From positions 62,001 to 126,000 of the forward strand of contig JAMKCH010084910.1 of assembly GCA_023653785.1 (NCBI GenBank): DNA of 64,000 bases, written 5' to 3'. The stretch is from Ophioderma brevispina (lineage: Eukaryota; Echinodermata; Ophiuroidea; Amphilepidida; Ophiodermatidae). Below are positions 50,751 through 63,084 of the stretch, in pieces (within the stretch, counting starts at the first letter, position 1; each line of letters begins with the position of its first letter). The position numbers and the translations under genes are program-made. A model generated the notes under the pieces. It had not been told where the DNA came from. It did no database searches and saw only the letters and a list, made by a program, of their open reading frames with translations.

Positions 50751-51271
50751 CACTGCAAAAACTGGGTGCTAAAATTTTTAACACCAAGCCGGTGTCAAGC
50801 TTCTTGGTTGTTTCTGGTGTTGAAATTTATATTTAAACACCCGCTCGGTGTTGCCTGCACAATTTAATTATGTATTTTAGTGTCTGCTTATGAAACGTTG
50901 AAGGTAAGCAGTTGCAATAGAAGCAAACAACCACCAAAATCAAACATTTTCTAACTAAATGTCAGATGTTACAAATAAAATGTTAACACCAAAGTGTTTT
51001 GATTGTTGATTCAGGAGGGTCTAAAATTAACACCATGATATCAATTTGGCACTCCGGTTGCTAAAGAATATTAACACCAACTGTGGTGTAAAATTAACAC
51101 TAACAGTGTCATAGCTATTGTACACCAAAATTGGTGTAGATAACAACACTAACACGTGTTAAGTTAACAACCCACCGAAATGGTAGTGGGTTGGGTCCCC
51201 TATTGATTCCCGAAGGGTGTTTTAAAAATTTAAACACCCATGGTGTTAAAGTTACCACCCCAGTTTTTGCA
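50751..51271. mobile_element. MITE with GGTGTTAA-type internal repeats, copy 2
   Basis: Left end CACTGCAAAAACTGGGTGCT, right end CCACCCCAGTTTTTGC. Its ends are better preserved than those of the copy at 36790. Confidence 0.65.
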
Positions 51272-51991
51272 CGAGTGGTAAACATGACGTGAAAATCATT
51301 GTAATTTCACCTTTTTGGAGGGATCATTGTTAGCGTAACTAGGCGCTCTGATATATGCATGGAAGCTTACTCGTTTACATAATTTCGTTTCGAAAGTGGC
51401 CGTAACCTACTACATGACCACTAAAGAGGGACAAATAGCATAACATTTTAGTGCGTTTAGTTATGCTCTACAATCAAAAATAATGTGTCGCCATATCGTT
51501 TACAATTCTATCCCCACAAATTATTTTGATGATCATCGCTATCAATCAGCTCATTTTACACAATTACCTGAAAGTGAAGTTAATAGGAGTTAGTATATTA
51601 AATCATGATTTTGGTCTTTTGACATGACTTTGTTTGCCGTATTGGCGATGTAATTTAAATGTAACTGTCATTCTTGCTTTTGATGAGTTTTGACTGGTAT
51701 AATGCCTTTATCCAAAGTTGCTCAGGACAAACCGGGTGGGATATAACCAGAAAATAGCACAGTTCTGTCACGGTAATAGAGTAATGGACTGTCTTGCATT
51801 AACCAATGTAGTCGCTTTTCCCTGTGACAATAGTGACCTTGAGGATAACAAAGTAGTGTTGGAAAGGTGCGTAATCGTTAAGGGCAACGTATTTTCATTA
51901 ACCTCACACGTTCCCAACACGCGTCTTAGCGGCCAAATTCGTTTCCCATTGAAAAATGTTTACACACTCCCCAAGGACGTGTGATATTCTG

Positions 51992-52082
51992 ATGAAGATT
52001 ATGATGATTACGATGACGACGACGATATGAATGATGATGATGAATGATGATATGATGATGATGATAATGATGATGATGATTG
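51992..52082. repeat. GAT microsatellite
   Basis: Interrupted GAT tract within the 1.85-kb block. Confidence 0.85.
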
Positions 52083-52368
52083 AGATTGCAGAATATCGCT
52101 AACGTTCCTAGAGGAAAGGGCCCCCCCCCCCCACCGATTTTAGTTTTTAGGTTTAGAAAAACATTTTTTTGTGTTTTGGTTTGTTTACTTTTTTTTGTTT
52201 TCTATATTTAGAATTGCTTATAAAATGTTTAATAACTCTCCACACCTGAAGTGAATAAGCTGATAACGCAAGTTAATGTTTTTAAAGTGATTTAGTATTT
52301 TCTGGTGCGCACGACAAAAACTCTAACCATGCTTCTGCCTAATGGGACAGCAAGAAGCATTCAAAATT

Positions 52369-54239
52369 AGTGTCTAGTTTTATTTTCTACTTGTTTGTTC
52401 CAATAAACATGTCGAAACATTCTCACGATTCTCGTAGATGTTCTAAACAAACAATCACGTGTAACTTAAAGAATTTTTTATTCTCAGAAAATCAACCGTC
52501 GTGTCTCTTTAATCTGTCATCTTTGAACTCCGCAATGTCCTCACGTCACGGATTCACCTGATTCACCCGTTGCAGAGTATAAGGTTTTCTCTTGAGAAGT
52601 ATCAAATAATGTCCACAGTATACACAGCATGCTTAATACCCTGCGTGCTTCCAAAAATTATAGGACTAAAGAAATTTAAACAAACTTTCTTTCATCCTAC
52701 CCACACAAAGTTGAGACTTTAGGGGCCAGTCCGTTTTAACGCCTAGAGGATAATGGTTGACAATGACAATACCTCTAACAGCTCCAGCAAAATCAAAATA
52801 TTCGTCGCTTTGTGGCGTCGAATTTTTCATTCTGTTATTGCCACACACGTGTCTTGAAAGCTTTATAATAGATTTGGTAAAATGAGCAACAAGTTCATAA
52901 AAATTGGTGGGGGTGAAAAATCTTTCGTCGGTTCCGCCTTCCCATTAGAACTAGTGGATGATGTCGCAGTTTCTTCCCGTTTGGGTCCTTGGCGGATAAT
53001 GTGATTGATACTCCTCCAAACACCTAGCCATATGCAGAAACCCGGTAAAGAGGATGAGTACAAAGAAAACTTCAGATGAAATGGAAGGTGATTGATGAAG
53101 AGTAAGACGCGAGGAAGCGGTGTCAAGGAAACGGACTTGAAGCACAAGGAAACCACGAGACGGGTTGCAGATGTGAAGTTACTGCATGCATATGCGTACA
53201 AGACGAGGGTCGATGAGGGGTTGTATATGCGTAAATGGATGTGTGACGTTGAACTACGAAAAACTCTAAATATCCACTCTCTCATAATTAAACTGGATTC
53301 TTTGCCATATTTTAAAAGAGATTTTTACAAAATGGTTGATTGTCCTTAATGGGCACAACCTAAAACAAGAACGTCAGGAGCATACAATGATAGGCCATTA
53401 CAATATTCTTGAACCGTGAGCCATAAATGGAAAATCAATCCCGATAAACATTATTACGTAAAGATGACAATAAGCAAATTGAAGATAACATTAACAATGG
53501 CAAAGTAAACAGAAAGAAAACCCCTATAAAATATCGAAATAAACATATGCGAGCAAATAAGATAATTAAAATGCGTTGCTTCTATACAAAATGCTTGACG
53601 CTTTCAAATCAAAGTGGGTTCTCAAATTAATACTAAAGAAGATTTCTAGATAACCGAAACACATTTGTCTATGACTGAGAAAAGCTTCCTTTTGGAGGAA
53701 AGACCAACAACATGGAGAAGTGTTTCATTAAAAGGGAGAAGACACGCTTATTAAACCATAGTCTATTGACGATAGTAATTCATATGCATTATCACATCCA
53801 AACTTCTTGGAAAATATCACTACGTCTGAATCGCCTTGGAACAATCCTAACTTCAATAGTGTACACTCTAAATTTTGCAACGGATAATGTAGTTATGTAC
53901 AAATGGTTGACCCATTGTTGCGAAAAGAACTTTAAATAGCCCTTTTTACAAACGGTGCTTATATGGCATTATAATCACATAAAATAGCCATAGGTGTTAA
54001 TTGCATTACGGGAAAACGCTTGTAAATTGTTAGCAGACGATTTTCTGCTTTTTATACAAATAATGTGTTTATATTTTCCATTAACACTATATAAATAGGT
54101 GTTCAATAAGTTTTGCTCTAAATAAATACAATATAGTGTTTTAACATTAACACTTGTTTTTGCAGTGCACATACGTACATACAGATATAATCGTATTATT
54201 CTCATCTTAATAGACGATAACATACGCCTTCTCATGCAT
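52369..54239. other. Intergenic, no supported gene
   Basis: Overlapping open frames of 140 (minus), 64 (minus) and 85 (plus) codons occur at 52863-53349. None has a recognisable domain and they compete with each other. A solo MITE-like end (TTAACACTTGTTTTTGCAGTG) is at about 54147-54167. Confidence 0.4.
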
Positions 54240-54349
54240 TGCTCTCTCTCTCTCTCTCTCTCTACCCTCTGCCCCTCACTACCCTCTCCCTCACTCTCTC
54301 CCTACCCTCTCCCTCTCTCTATCATCTATCATCTCTCTCCTCTCCTCTC

Positions 54350-54393
<44 letters not shown>

Positions 54394-54404
54394 CCTCTTC
54401 TCAA
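54240..54404. repeat. CT microsatellite
   Basis: Pyrimidine tract of CT, CCCT and CTCTCCTCT words. Leu/Ser-rich open frames across it are artefacts. Confidence 0.9.
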
Positions 54405-54479
54405 TTGTCTTGTTTGAGTTTTGTTCGGTTCTTGTTTTGGTAAATTACGTAAAAATTGTACATCAGTGGTAGCCTTAAC

Positions 54480-55395
54480 GTTTACTATCTACTGTAGATA
54501 GCATCGCCATTAATAAATGTTTGCTATCTACTTTAGATAGCATTGCCGTGAAATTAACATTTACTATCTAGTGTAGATGGCATTGCCGTTAATTAACGTT
54601 TGCTATCTACTGTAGATAACATTGCCGTTAATTAATGTTTGCTATCTACTGTAGATAACATTGCCGTTAATTAATGTTTGCTATCTACTGTAGATAACAT
54701 TGCCGTTAATTAACATTTACTATCTACTGTAGATAGCATTGTCGTTATTTAACATTTGCTATCTACTGTAGATCGCATTGGCCGTTATTACTATCTACTG
54801 TAGATAACATTGCCGTTAATTAACGTTTGCTATCTACTGTAGCTAGCATTGCCGTTATTAACATTTACTATCTACTGTAGATAACATTGCCGTTAATTAA
54901 CATTTGCTATCTACTGTAGATAACATTGCCGTTAATTAACGTCTGTTATCTACTGTAGCTAGCATTGCCGTTATTAACATTTACTATCTACTGTAGATAA
55001 CATTGCCGTTAATTAACATTCACTATCTACTGTAGATAACATTGCCGTTAATTAACGTCTGCTATCTACTGTAGCTAGCATTGCCGTTATTAACATTTAC
55101 TATCTACTGTAGATAACATTGCCGTTAATTAATGTTTACCATCTACTGTAGATAGCATTGCCGTTATTAACATTTGCTATCTACTGTAGATCGCATTGCC
55201 GTTATTACTATCTACTGTAGATAGCATTGCTGTTAATTAACATTTGCTATCTACTGTAGATAACATTGCCGTTAATTAACGTTTGCTATCTACTGTAGAT
55301 AGCATTGCCGTTAAATAACATTTACTACCTACTCTAGATATCATTGCCACTAATTAACGTTTACTATCTACTGTAGATAACATTGCCGTTAACGT
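54480..55395. repeat. ~39-bp minisatellite with GATA dyad, about 24 units
   Basis: Each unit carries the near-palindrome CTATCTACTGTAGATAG (or ...GATAAC), then CATTGCCGTTAATTAAC. A few units are shortened by loss of the TTAATTAACATT part. The dyad gives one WGATAR motif on each strand per unit, and TTAATTAA is a palindromic homeodomain-type core. Unit variants (GATAGC, GATAAC, GCTAGC) recur in a partly regular order. Not a CRISPR array: there are no unique spacers. Confidence 0.92.
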
Positions 55396-56039
55396 CTTCA
55401 TAAGACTTAACGTATTATTAATAAACGTAGTTACCTTTACGGGTATATTTTTTAAACTAAAATCCTTCTTTCTTCTGTAAGAAGAAATGAGTATTGTGTA
55501 TTTGTGAGCGAGTTATACCCGGAGTTATAGTCATTGATAACTATTTGCACTAGTACTGGCGTTTTGATAAATGGGCTGGCTTGGGTTAAACGGTGGAGGA
55601 CAGAAGAGCATCGTTTTTGGCATATGACCTGTACTAATTAAGAAAGCAGAGCAGGGAAAAGAAGAAAAGAAATTCAAGAAAGACCATGGTAAAGAAATAA
55701 AAGGGGGGAAGAAAAAAATAAAAGGAACAAGGAAGAAAAGAAAAACGAAGATTATCCGTCTGGTAGAAAATGTCTTGACTCTTTGACGTATGGTGAGATT
55801 TCTACAAGTATGTTGTTATCTTTAATCGCAATCGCTTGTCTTGATGAAAATATTTATCCAATCCCATGTTTTTGTGTCGTCTGCAAGAATTGCAGAAGGC
55901 ACATAGGGATTACTCGTATGTCTGTGTGATGGGTGTCTGTGGTCAAAATGTTAACCCTTAATATATTGCATGCCGTATGAGTTGGGCTACGATGATGTAA
56001 CTTGGTGGAAAGGATGGGGTGGGATGGGGTGACATGTTG
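55396..56039. other. Intergenic, no gene seen
   Basis: Includes a purine-rich AAGAAAAG stretch at about 55640-55750. Confidence 0.5.
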
Positions 56040-56083
56040 TTGACCTCGTGTGACCTTGGTGACCTCATGTGACCTTTGACCCC
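56039..56083 (-). promoter_or_regulatory. Cluster of AGGTCA nuclear-receptor half-sites
   Basis: On the minus strand, GGGTCA-A-AGGTCA (DR1) is followed by further AGGTCA copies at spacings of 4, 3 and 4 bases, giving five half-sites in one orientation within 45 bases. DR1, DR3 and DR4 are classical nuclear-receptor spacings. TGACCT words also occur in the transposon-like repeat at 42270, so this may be repeat-derived. Confidence 0.3.
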
Positions 56084-57828
56084 ATTCACAAACCGCGGCG
56101 GCAGACGACACTCACAGTCCGGGGACCGTCGACCGTGATGTATTTTATTGTCTTAATGAGCTACCTATGTTTGTACAAATCAGGCAAAAGGTGATTAATG
56201 TAATTTATTACAAGTAGTAGAATTAGTAGTATTGTTATTGTTATTCAATTGCAGTGTTTACCACTTTTCTTATAAGGTAACGCCTCGCCACCAAACTCTC
56301 GGAGACCACTTACTTCCCGGTAGACAATTTATTAATAATACTGTACCGTTTACTCTTATCATGCTTATCATCTGAGCCCATTTGGTTTTGCTTCATGGAA
56401 ACATCATTATTAAACCAAAGAATCCATGCACATTTCCACACCAGAACACCATTTCTTAACGACCTAAATACACCACTTTGCGGTACGCGTGCATATATTT
56501 GTGATTTAAACCTATGGTTTTAATTATATGAAACGATCCGCCAACGGTAAACATGTAACACAAACATTGATTTTTTCCTTCTACTTTAACACATATGTGT
56601 ATACTGAGCGGCAGTCAATAATCTTAGGACTTGGAAAGTGTTTTTATTAATTAGTTTTCATCTTCCTCGGTAACTTATCATGGTCACAGGCTTCGATTAC
56701 CTGCGAGCTAGTTTTTTTATTGTTTTCTAGTCGTTGAACACACTACTCGTTTGGCGCCAGCTTTCTTCGCGCCAAAAACCACCTATCATACGACAATATG
56801 ATATCATATTGACATATAATTCATTGACAAAGTTATTATTACATGACAAGTTGGGGCTCTGTGACGACTTATCTCCGTATGTTCATAGCCGATTTTTGTT
56901 CTCTTTATCAAAATAGAAAATGCCCTGCTTGGCCTAAATCAAAATGTTTCCGCCGGTACTCTAAAAGTGATAAATTTAAAATACCTAAAAATTTAATAAT
57001 GATGTGAACATAATGGTGTACGGTCTAACAACAAAAGTTTGCGTGTTTAATCTAAAATGTTTCATTGGAACAAAAAAGTATGGTTTTCCTTTTAACGTGC
57101 TTATATATGATTGTAAAATAACAAGACTAGAAGGTTTTACATACGCATGTAGGATTTAAACAAAAAGAAAACTAAGACAAAAATTACACAAATGTTTAGT
57201 TCTATATTTCTGATACTTTTTAATATAAAAAGAGGGTCCACGATATGATGACCCAGTTCATTGGTGCGTTGAGTGTATATATTGTAAGAATGTAGAAAAA
57301 AATAGAGCAAACAACTCGCTGTTGTGGTACGGCTAAACTTATCTAAGGTAAATAAAAAAACAGCACACAGGGACATGTACTGGAACATGATAATTAAAAA
57401 TGTAATGTGCACTGAGTGCAACCTAAGAAAACGCCCGACCAAGAAAAACAACCGACGTTGTCGAGTAGACAAATCACTCTTCTTCAGAGATACAAATCAA
57501 AAACAGCTCATAAGACAAAGGCATATAAGCATTACATAGCAACAACTGCAAAAAACAAACAGGGGTGTCATACTGTGCTGAGAATGCCACTGTCTCTCAA
57601 CTGAATGTTAAGACAGAAGAACAGTTATAAGGGTTTTTTCCATGCAGTCAGGCAAGAAACAATTTCTCTTATCTTACAAGGTTTATAAGTTATACCTTGG
57701 GCGAGGATTATAATCATCCACTGGAGCTGGATTTAAACGTGTTTTTTCAATAATGAATAACATATAAATTTAGAGTATACTTCTTAGTAGAGTATACTCT
57801 TGTTTTAAGTTCGCACCTAACACATATA
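56084..57828. other. Intergenic, AT-rich
   Basis: No gene seen. Around 57428-57490 the order AACCGACGTTGTCGAG...CTCTTCTTCAGAG resembles a decayed Penelope-type hammerhead region (see findings). Confidence 0.4.
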
Positions 57829-57924
57829 GATGATATCTATCGCTAATCTACCAACCCGGCTTGATAGCTCAGTCAGGTGTTTAGAGCGTCGTGCAGGATA
57901 AAACGAAGGTCGCCGGTTCGATCC

Positions 57925-57970
57925 GGCCAGCGCACATGGGGTTTTTTCAACACTAATCTGTGCGCTGGCC
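57925..57970 (+). terminator. 12-bp hairpin plus T-run after tRNA-like unit 1
   Basis: GGCCAGCGCACA (57925-57936) pairs perfectly with TGTGCGCTGGCC (57959-57970), so the 3' end of the tRNA-like part is also one arm of a second hairpin. The loop contains TTTTTT, a Pol III stop. Degraded equivalents are present in most other units. Confidence 0.55.
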
Positions 57971-58757
57971 ATCTCCAGGGACAAGATAATAATATATACA
58001 TAAAAAAAACCCATACAACAAAAAAACATAAATAATTTTTTAAATTCAAAACCAAATATAATCGTATATGTTAAATATAACGTTTGATGCTATTCGCTGG
58101 GAAAGCGAAGGACACCTTCGAACCTAATCATGTGGGGCCTATAGATGATATCTATTCGGCTAATCGCCCAACCTGTTGATAGCTCAGTCGGTTAGAGCGT
58201 CTGTGCATGTAATAAACGAAGGTCGCGGTTCGAATCCGGCAAGCGCAACATGGGGTTTTTTCACACCTATCGTGCGCTGGCATCTCCAGCGAAAGATTAA
58301 TACAAAATTATTAAAAAAAGAAAAAACCTAAAAAATTAAAAATTTAAATTCAAAAACAATATAATCGTATATGTAAAATACAGTTCTGATGCTACCGCTT
58401 GGGAAAAGCGAAGGACACCTTTCGAACCTAACCCTAAGATGATATCTATCGCTAATCTACCAACCCTGCTTGATAGCTCATCGGTTAGAGCGTCCGTGCA
58501 GGTAAAACGAAGGTCGCCGGTTCAAGTTCGGCCAAGCGCACATGGGAATTTTTTTCAACCTATCGTGCGCTGGCCACATCCAGGGAAAGATTAATAATAA
58601 TACATCCTTGTCTACCTGAAAACTAAGTAGTTTAAAATTTCAACAAATATAATCGTATATGTTAAATATACATTCTGATGCTATCCGCTGGGAAGGCGAA
58701 GGACAAACCTTATTTGGACCTAACACCTATATGATATCTATCGCTAATCTACCACCC

Positions 58758-58830
58758 TGCTTGATAGCTCAGTCGGTTGAGCTCCGCATGTAAAACGAAG
58801 GGCCGCGGTTCGAATCCGGCCAAGCGCACA
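58758..58830 (+). tRNA. tRNA-like gene, doubtful, anticodon loop non-standard
   Basis: One of the better copies of the array. Acceptor GCTTG pairs with CAAGC, the T arm is GGCCGCGGTTCGAATCCGGC with slips, and the 3' end is GCGCA rather than CCA. The array consensus anticodon loop CATGTAA would read TGT (Thr), with A instead of the invariant T at position 33. A tRNA-derived repeat is more likely than a working tRNA. Confidence 0.3.
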
Positions 58831-59460
58831 TGGTTGTTTTTCAACACTATCTGCGCTGGCCACTCCGGAAAGAAGTAATATATATATAGCATCCTTGTCT
58901 CACCTGGAAAACTAAGTAGTTTAAATTTCAAAACAAATAGAATCGTATATGTTTACATATAGCAGTTCTGATGCTAATCCGCTGTAAGCGAAGACACCTT
59001 CCAACCTAACAACTATATATGATATCTATCGTTCTTCTAACAACCCTGCTTGATAGCTCGTCGTTTAGAAGCGTCGTGCCTTAAAACGAAGGTCGCCGGT
59101 TCGAATCGCCCAAGCGCACATGTGGGTTTTTTTAATTTTATATATTTATTGATCTCCAGGGAAAGATAATAATATATCCATCCTTGTCTACCTGGAAAAC
59201 TAAGTGTTTAATTTTTCAAAACAAATATATCGTATATGTTAAATATACAGTTCTGAGGCTACCCGCTGGGAAAGCGAAGGACGAACCTTTCGACCTAACC
59301 CTATAGATGATATCTTCGCTATCATCTACCAACCCTGCTTGATAGCTCAAGTCGGTTAGAGCGTCGTGCATGTAAAACGAAGGTCGCCGGTTCGAATCTT
59401 CCACGCACCTGGGGTTTTTTCAACACTATCGTGCGCTTGACATCTCCAGGGAAAGATTAA

Positions 59461-60549
59461 TAACTATATACATACTTCTTAGTATTTTTGGAGACACGCC
59501 TTTAAAATATGCCCGTCTTAAATTGAGTGAGTCTCTTCACAAGCACTTCTATAAGTGCCATCACCACCATGACCTTTGACAATGTTTGAGTCAAGTTTTA
59601 AGATATTCTCAATTTCAGTTAAAACAAGGCAAACATAAAATTGCTTCTGTTTTTAAATACAAAATATAGCAAAATATTAAAAACTGAAAAAAATACAAAA
59701 TTATAAACTTCAATTTGATCAAGAAAACATTTTCATGCTGAACTATTTTAGATGTGGATTATTTTGAAGGTAAAGAATTACCTAAATAACATTTGATTTT
59801 TAGGGCACATCTGTCAGTGTGAATCTCTTGTTGCACTCCAAACATTTATGCTATTTAGAAGTTAAAATTGCATGGGTGGTGGTTAATTTAGTGGTTAAAA
59901 GTGTTTTATTTAGATTCGAAACAGTGCTGCTTTCCTTTACTCATATACTTTTACTTTGTGATTGTTAACTAAACACCTATATATATTAAAGTTAACGACC
60001 TTATCATTAGTGACAAAGGGAAAATCTATTTCATTTTTGGTATTTCCAAGGAGTTTCCGACCATCAGGCCACGCACCTATAACCCCAAACAAAATGGAAT
60101 CCCCTCATACATGCACGAAATACTTGCAATATAGCATCAGGGCGACCTCTTTGTGTTATTTTAAGATCACCGGGCGTAACTTGTAGGAATAATTTGTTTC
60201 AACACACCATCTTCCATTATTGTCAATTATCGTAATTTATCAATTTGTTAACAATTCTTATGATTACACTCTAAACCAAATTTAGGTTAAATTTCATTTT
60301 ACATATCCAGGATGACTACCTTTTGAACTCCATGATTATGGTTGCTCGATATTCTAGTGCGGAAAACGGTGATGTCAAAATCTTGATCGCACGCAGTAAA
60401 TTTGAAGCCCATAAAATGTTCAATTAACCCCGGATTGTTGACAGAGGGGTATCCCGAGAGGTATTGTTTTACGGAAATTGTAAACCTGGCAATTGTGCCA
60501 TTTGTCAGTAGTGCATTGTTTTATTGAAAACGTTATAAATTAATTTGCT
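59461..60549. other. Intergenic, AT-rich
   Basis: Nothing recognised on either strand. Confidence 0.5.
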
Positions 60550-60666
60550 ATGGTGAATCAGCGGCGACACTATAGTTCCGCGGATCGATTTCGCGGCCCT
60601 GGTTCGCGATTCGGCGAGCAGAGAGAGCGAAGGAGATATAGATGCGAAAAAATGACTGGTGAATAG
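60550..60666 (+). CDS. Possible 38-codon Arg-rich ORF
   Basis: ATG to TAG across a local GC-rich island in AT-rich surroundings. The product is strongly basic (QRRHYSS, GEQRERRRYR). A donor-like CAG|GTAATA follows at about 60679, so it could be part of an exon. No family recognised; chance is a real possibility. Confidence 0.15.
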   Translation: MVNQRRHYSSADRFRGPGSRFGEQRERRRYRCEKMTGE

Positions 60667-63084
60667 TGTTGTTCAGGTAATAAATCTGTCAGTACTTTCA
60701 TCAGCCAAACGTAGCCATTATCACATCGGTCAAAGTCTATAAGAATGCTAGATTCCACAAACCACATTAAACCAAACAAACCATTCAGAAATAAAGACCC
60801 CAGTAAGCAGTCCAAACAGACCCAATAAGGACAAGGAATAGTACGAGAACGACAATGTCAAACATTTCTCGTTTAGAAGAGACGCTTTTGTGGTAGATCC
60901 AAACGGTTTAGCATTTGGTATAACCAACGGCGAGAATCTTCTTTAATAGAAAAACACGGCAAGTTCTATTTGTTTTCCTTTAAGAGGGAAGATGATGCTA
61001 TGAAGTTAAATGTATTATGTTGCGCCATGGCATTTTATGGGACTCAAAGGCAGAAATCGGACCAAGTGGATCTTGCCCTCTCATAGTTGATTTAAGCATA
61101 TTTTTTGTTCTACGTATCGATCGGAATGAAATGAAAGGGCGAAATTAAAGTTATTTATGGCTTAAAGTTGATGGGGGGGTTACCAAAACTAGATCATGCG
61201 TACTATTATTTTATCAAAAGTACCTTTGTATGGAGTGATAACATTTTGGGGGACACGCCTGTATACCTTAGTGAACGCTTAAAACAAACAAAACTAATAA
61301 CAATCAAATAAGTAGATAAAAAATAACACAAATTAACAAGATTAGTTCGTTCAAAAAAAAATTACTTCATATTTTGGGAAAGAAAACAAGGCAAATTGTC
61401 AAAAAAGTTATTTTTCGAGTTATCGTATGACGATAGCAGATTAGTATTGTTTCGGTGCCATTGAATAGAATGTTTATATGTTTTCCTTCTCGAAAATGAG
61501 AAGTGAAATGTCTCCGCTATCCCCCTCAAGTTTTCAAATGACGCCCTATTATCACCGTGTCAGACGATGACAATTCAGGAAGCCATATTATATTATTTTT
61601 CCCCTTCCCCGGTCTTCATGCAGTCATATATTTCCGCTCCTTTGTCTTGCTCTCAAAAGATAAGAGTTAAGAAGCTTTCATAAAAATATATATAATTTTT
61701 GCAGTTTTATCAGGTCTTTTAAAACGTCCTCCCAAAGTAGTTTTTGACACAGTGCAAAGTTTTTTTATCATTGGCAACCTTCCAATTTAATTCAACTCGT
61801 TCATATCTCATTTGAAACTTTTAGTGTTTCTAATTTGAAAATCCGAATTTTCCGTTGGGAAGTAGGTACGGCCTTATGGAGATTATAAACAGGATAGGAC
61901 ATCACACGAAAAGAGCACAAAGCAATAGAACAGTTAAGTGACGCCAGTGATGAAGAAACACAGGCAGGCCCTCGGTGCTCGTTTTCAGTAATATTAACAG
62001 ATCCCTTGTACTTTTGTTTGATGAAACAATACCATATAACCCAAGGCAAGACTAAATTTTTCTTAAACTCTTTTTTCCGTTACATATCCGCCAAGAAAAC
62101 ACTATATCCGTCATTTGCAACGGGGAGTGTCTCTTTTTTGCATCCAATAGTAGCGTATTAGCAAAACAACCTCGCTGGGGAGCGCAACAGTGTTCCGATC
62201 CATCCATTTACACCATTCTGTAATCTATATTTGGCTTGTTTTAATTTAGCGTGTGATCGGGTTTAATGATGATTGATGCGAGTAATTTTCTTGTAACTTT
62301 GTGACAAGGCGCCGTTGAGACTCCGTCGAAGTAGTCAGCGACGGGCGACAAGTACTGGAAGTGCATTATCGGGACAACGACGCGATACTCGTGATCCTTA
62401 CACGAGAATTGGGTTGAAGAAAACATCTCGGAGTCCTAATCGAGTTTGAAGGCTGGGATCACGGCAAGTATACTTGCTAACATTACTTGAGAGATGAACA
62501 AAATAGTAAGCATTCACGGGACTGAAAAAGCGTCGTCGTGTAAGGTAGTCAAAACGATCAAACGGGTTACCGGCAAACGTGTTCTTAAATACGATGACCA
62601 AGGTCATTGTCCGGGTTTAATACTGTTCAAAACCTACTACCGAAGATCTATGCCAAAATAATAAGATTCAAGGAACTCGAGGGATAGGTGCGTGGTCAGG
62701 GTAATACTTCTTTAATAACCAACAAAGCAGAAAAAATGCTCCTTGCTCCTATAGTCATTGTCATCATTTTAAAATCAGACCTTTCTTCTCTGTTATGTCA
62801 TTTTGTAAACATATGCAGGCAGATATTTTACGGTTAGATATGCCAAGATATATTAACTGCATGGCAAATGGTTAAAGAATGAATTTGACGTGCGCTGTTT
62901 ACAAGACACCAAATACGGGGAAATTGAGACACATTTTCAGCCAGCGTTTGAAGGCAACTGATTTATAAAAAAGAGCAATCCACGTGCACAATTAATTTTT
63001 AGAAGGCGTTTATCTATATTCTGACACACAAAAAAATCTAAAATCGAGCTTCTTTGGCAATAAATTGTTATGGGATTAGGCTCG
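60667..63084. other. Intergenic, no gene supported
   Basis: Two minus-strand open frames near 62241-62607 cover a stretch of slightly higher GC but show no known domain. Confidence 0.4.

Larger units (their letters stand above)
50574..52368. repeat. 1.85-kb block, copy 2
   Basis: Partner of 36608-38455. Shared landmarks are the MITE, GTAGTCGCTTTTCCC (about 51810), the GAT tract, a 14-C run (52121-52134) and the end GCTTCTGCCTAATGGGACAG. Confidence 0.8.
57829..59460 (+). repeat. Tandem array of six tRNA-like ~295-bp units
   Basis: tRNA-like segments lie at 57859-57936, 58174-58250, 58467-58542, 58758-58830, 59047-59120 and 59336-59409. Consensus features are an A box TAGCTCAGTCGGTTAGAGCG, a B box GGTTCGAATCC, a D arm GCTC/GAGC, a T arm GCCGG/CCGGC, a GCTTG/CAAGC acceptor stem, and a T-run Pol III stop just after CACATGGGG. 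Each unit also has GATGATATCTATCGCTAATC upstream and GCGAAGGACACCTT at its end. Copies differ mainly by single-base indels, which again suggests noisy sequence. Function as real tRNAs is doubtful because U33 is missing. Confidence 0.8.

Noticed and set aside
52863..53349. 140-codon minus-strand ORF with hydrophobic stretches
   Set aside because: Two other frames overlap it with equal openness and I recognise no domain. Left as unsupported.
54480..55395. CRISPR-like array of regular repeats
   Set aside because: The units are contiguous and similar throughout, with no unique spacers, and the genome is animal. It is a minisatellite.
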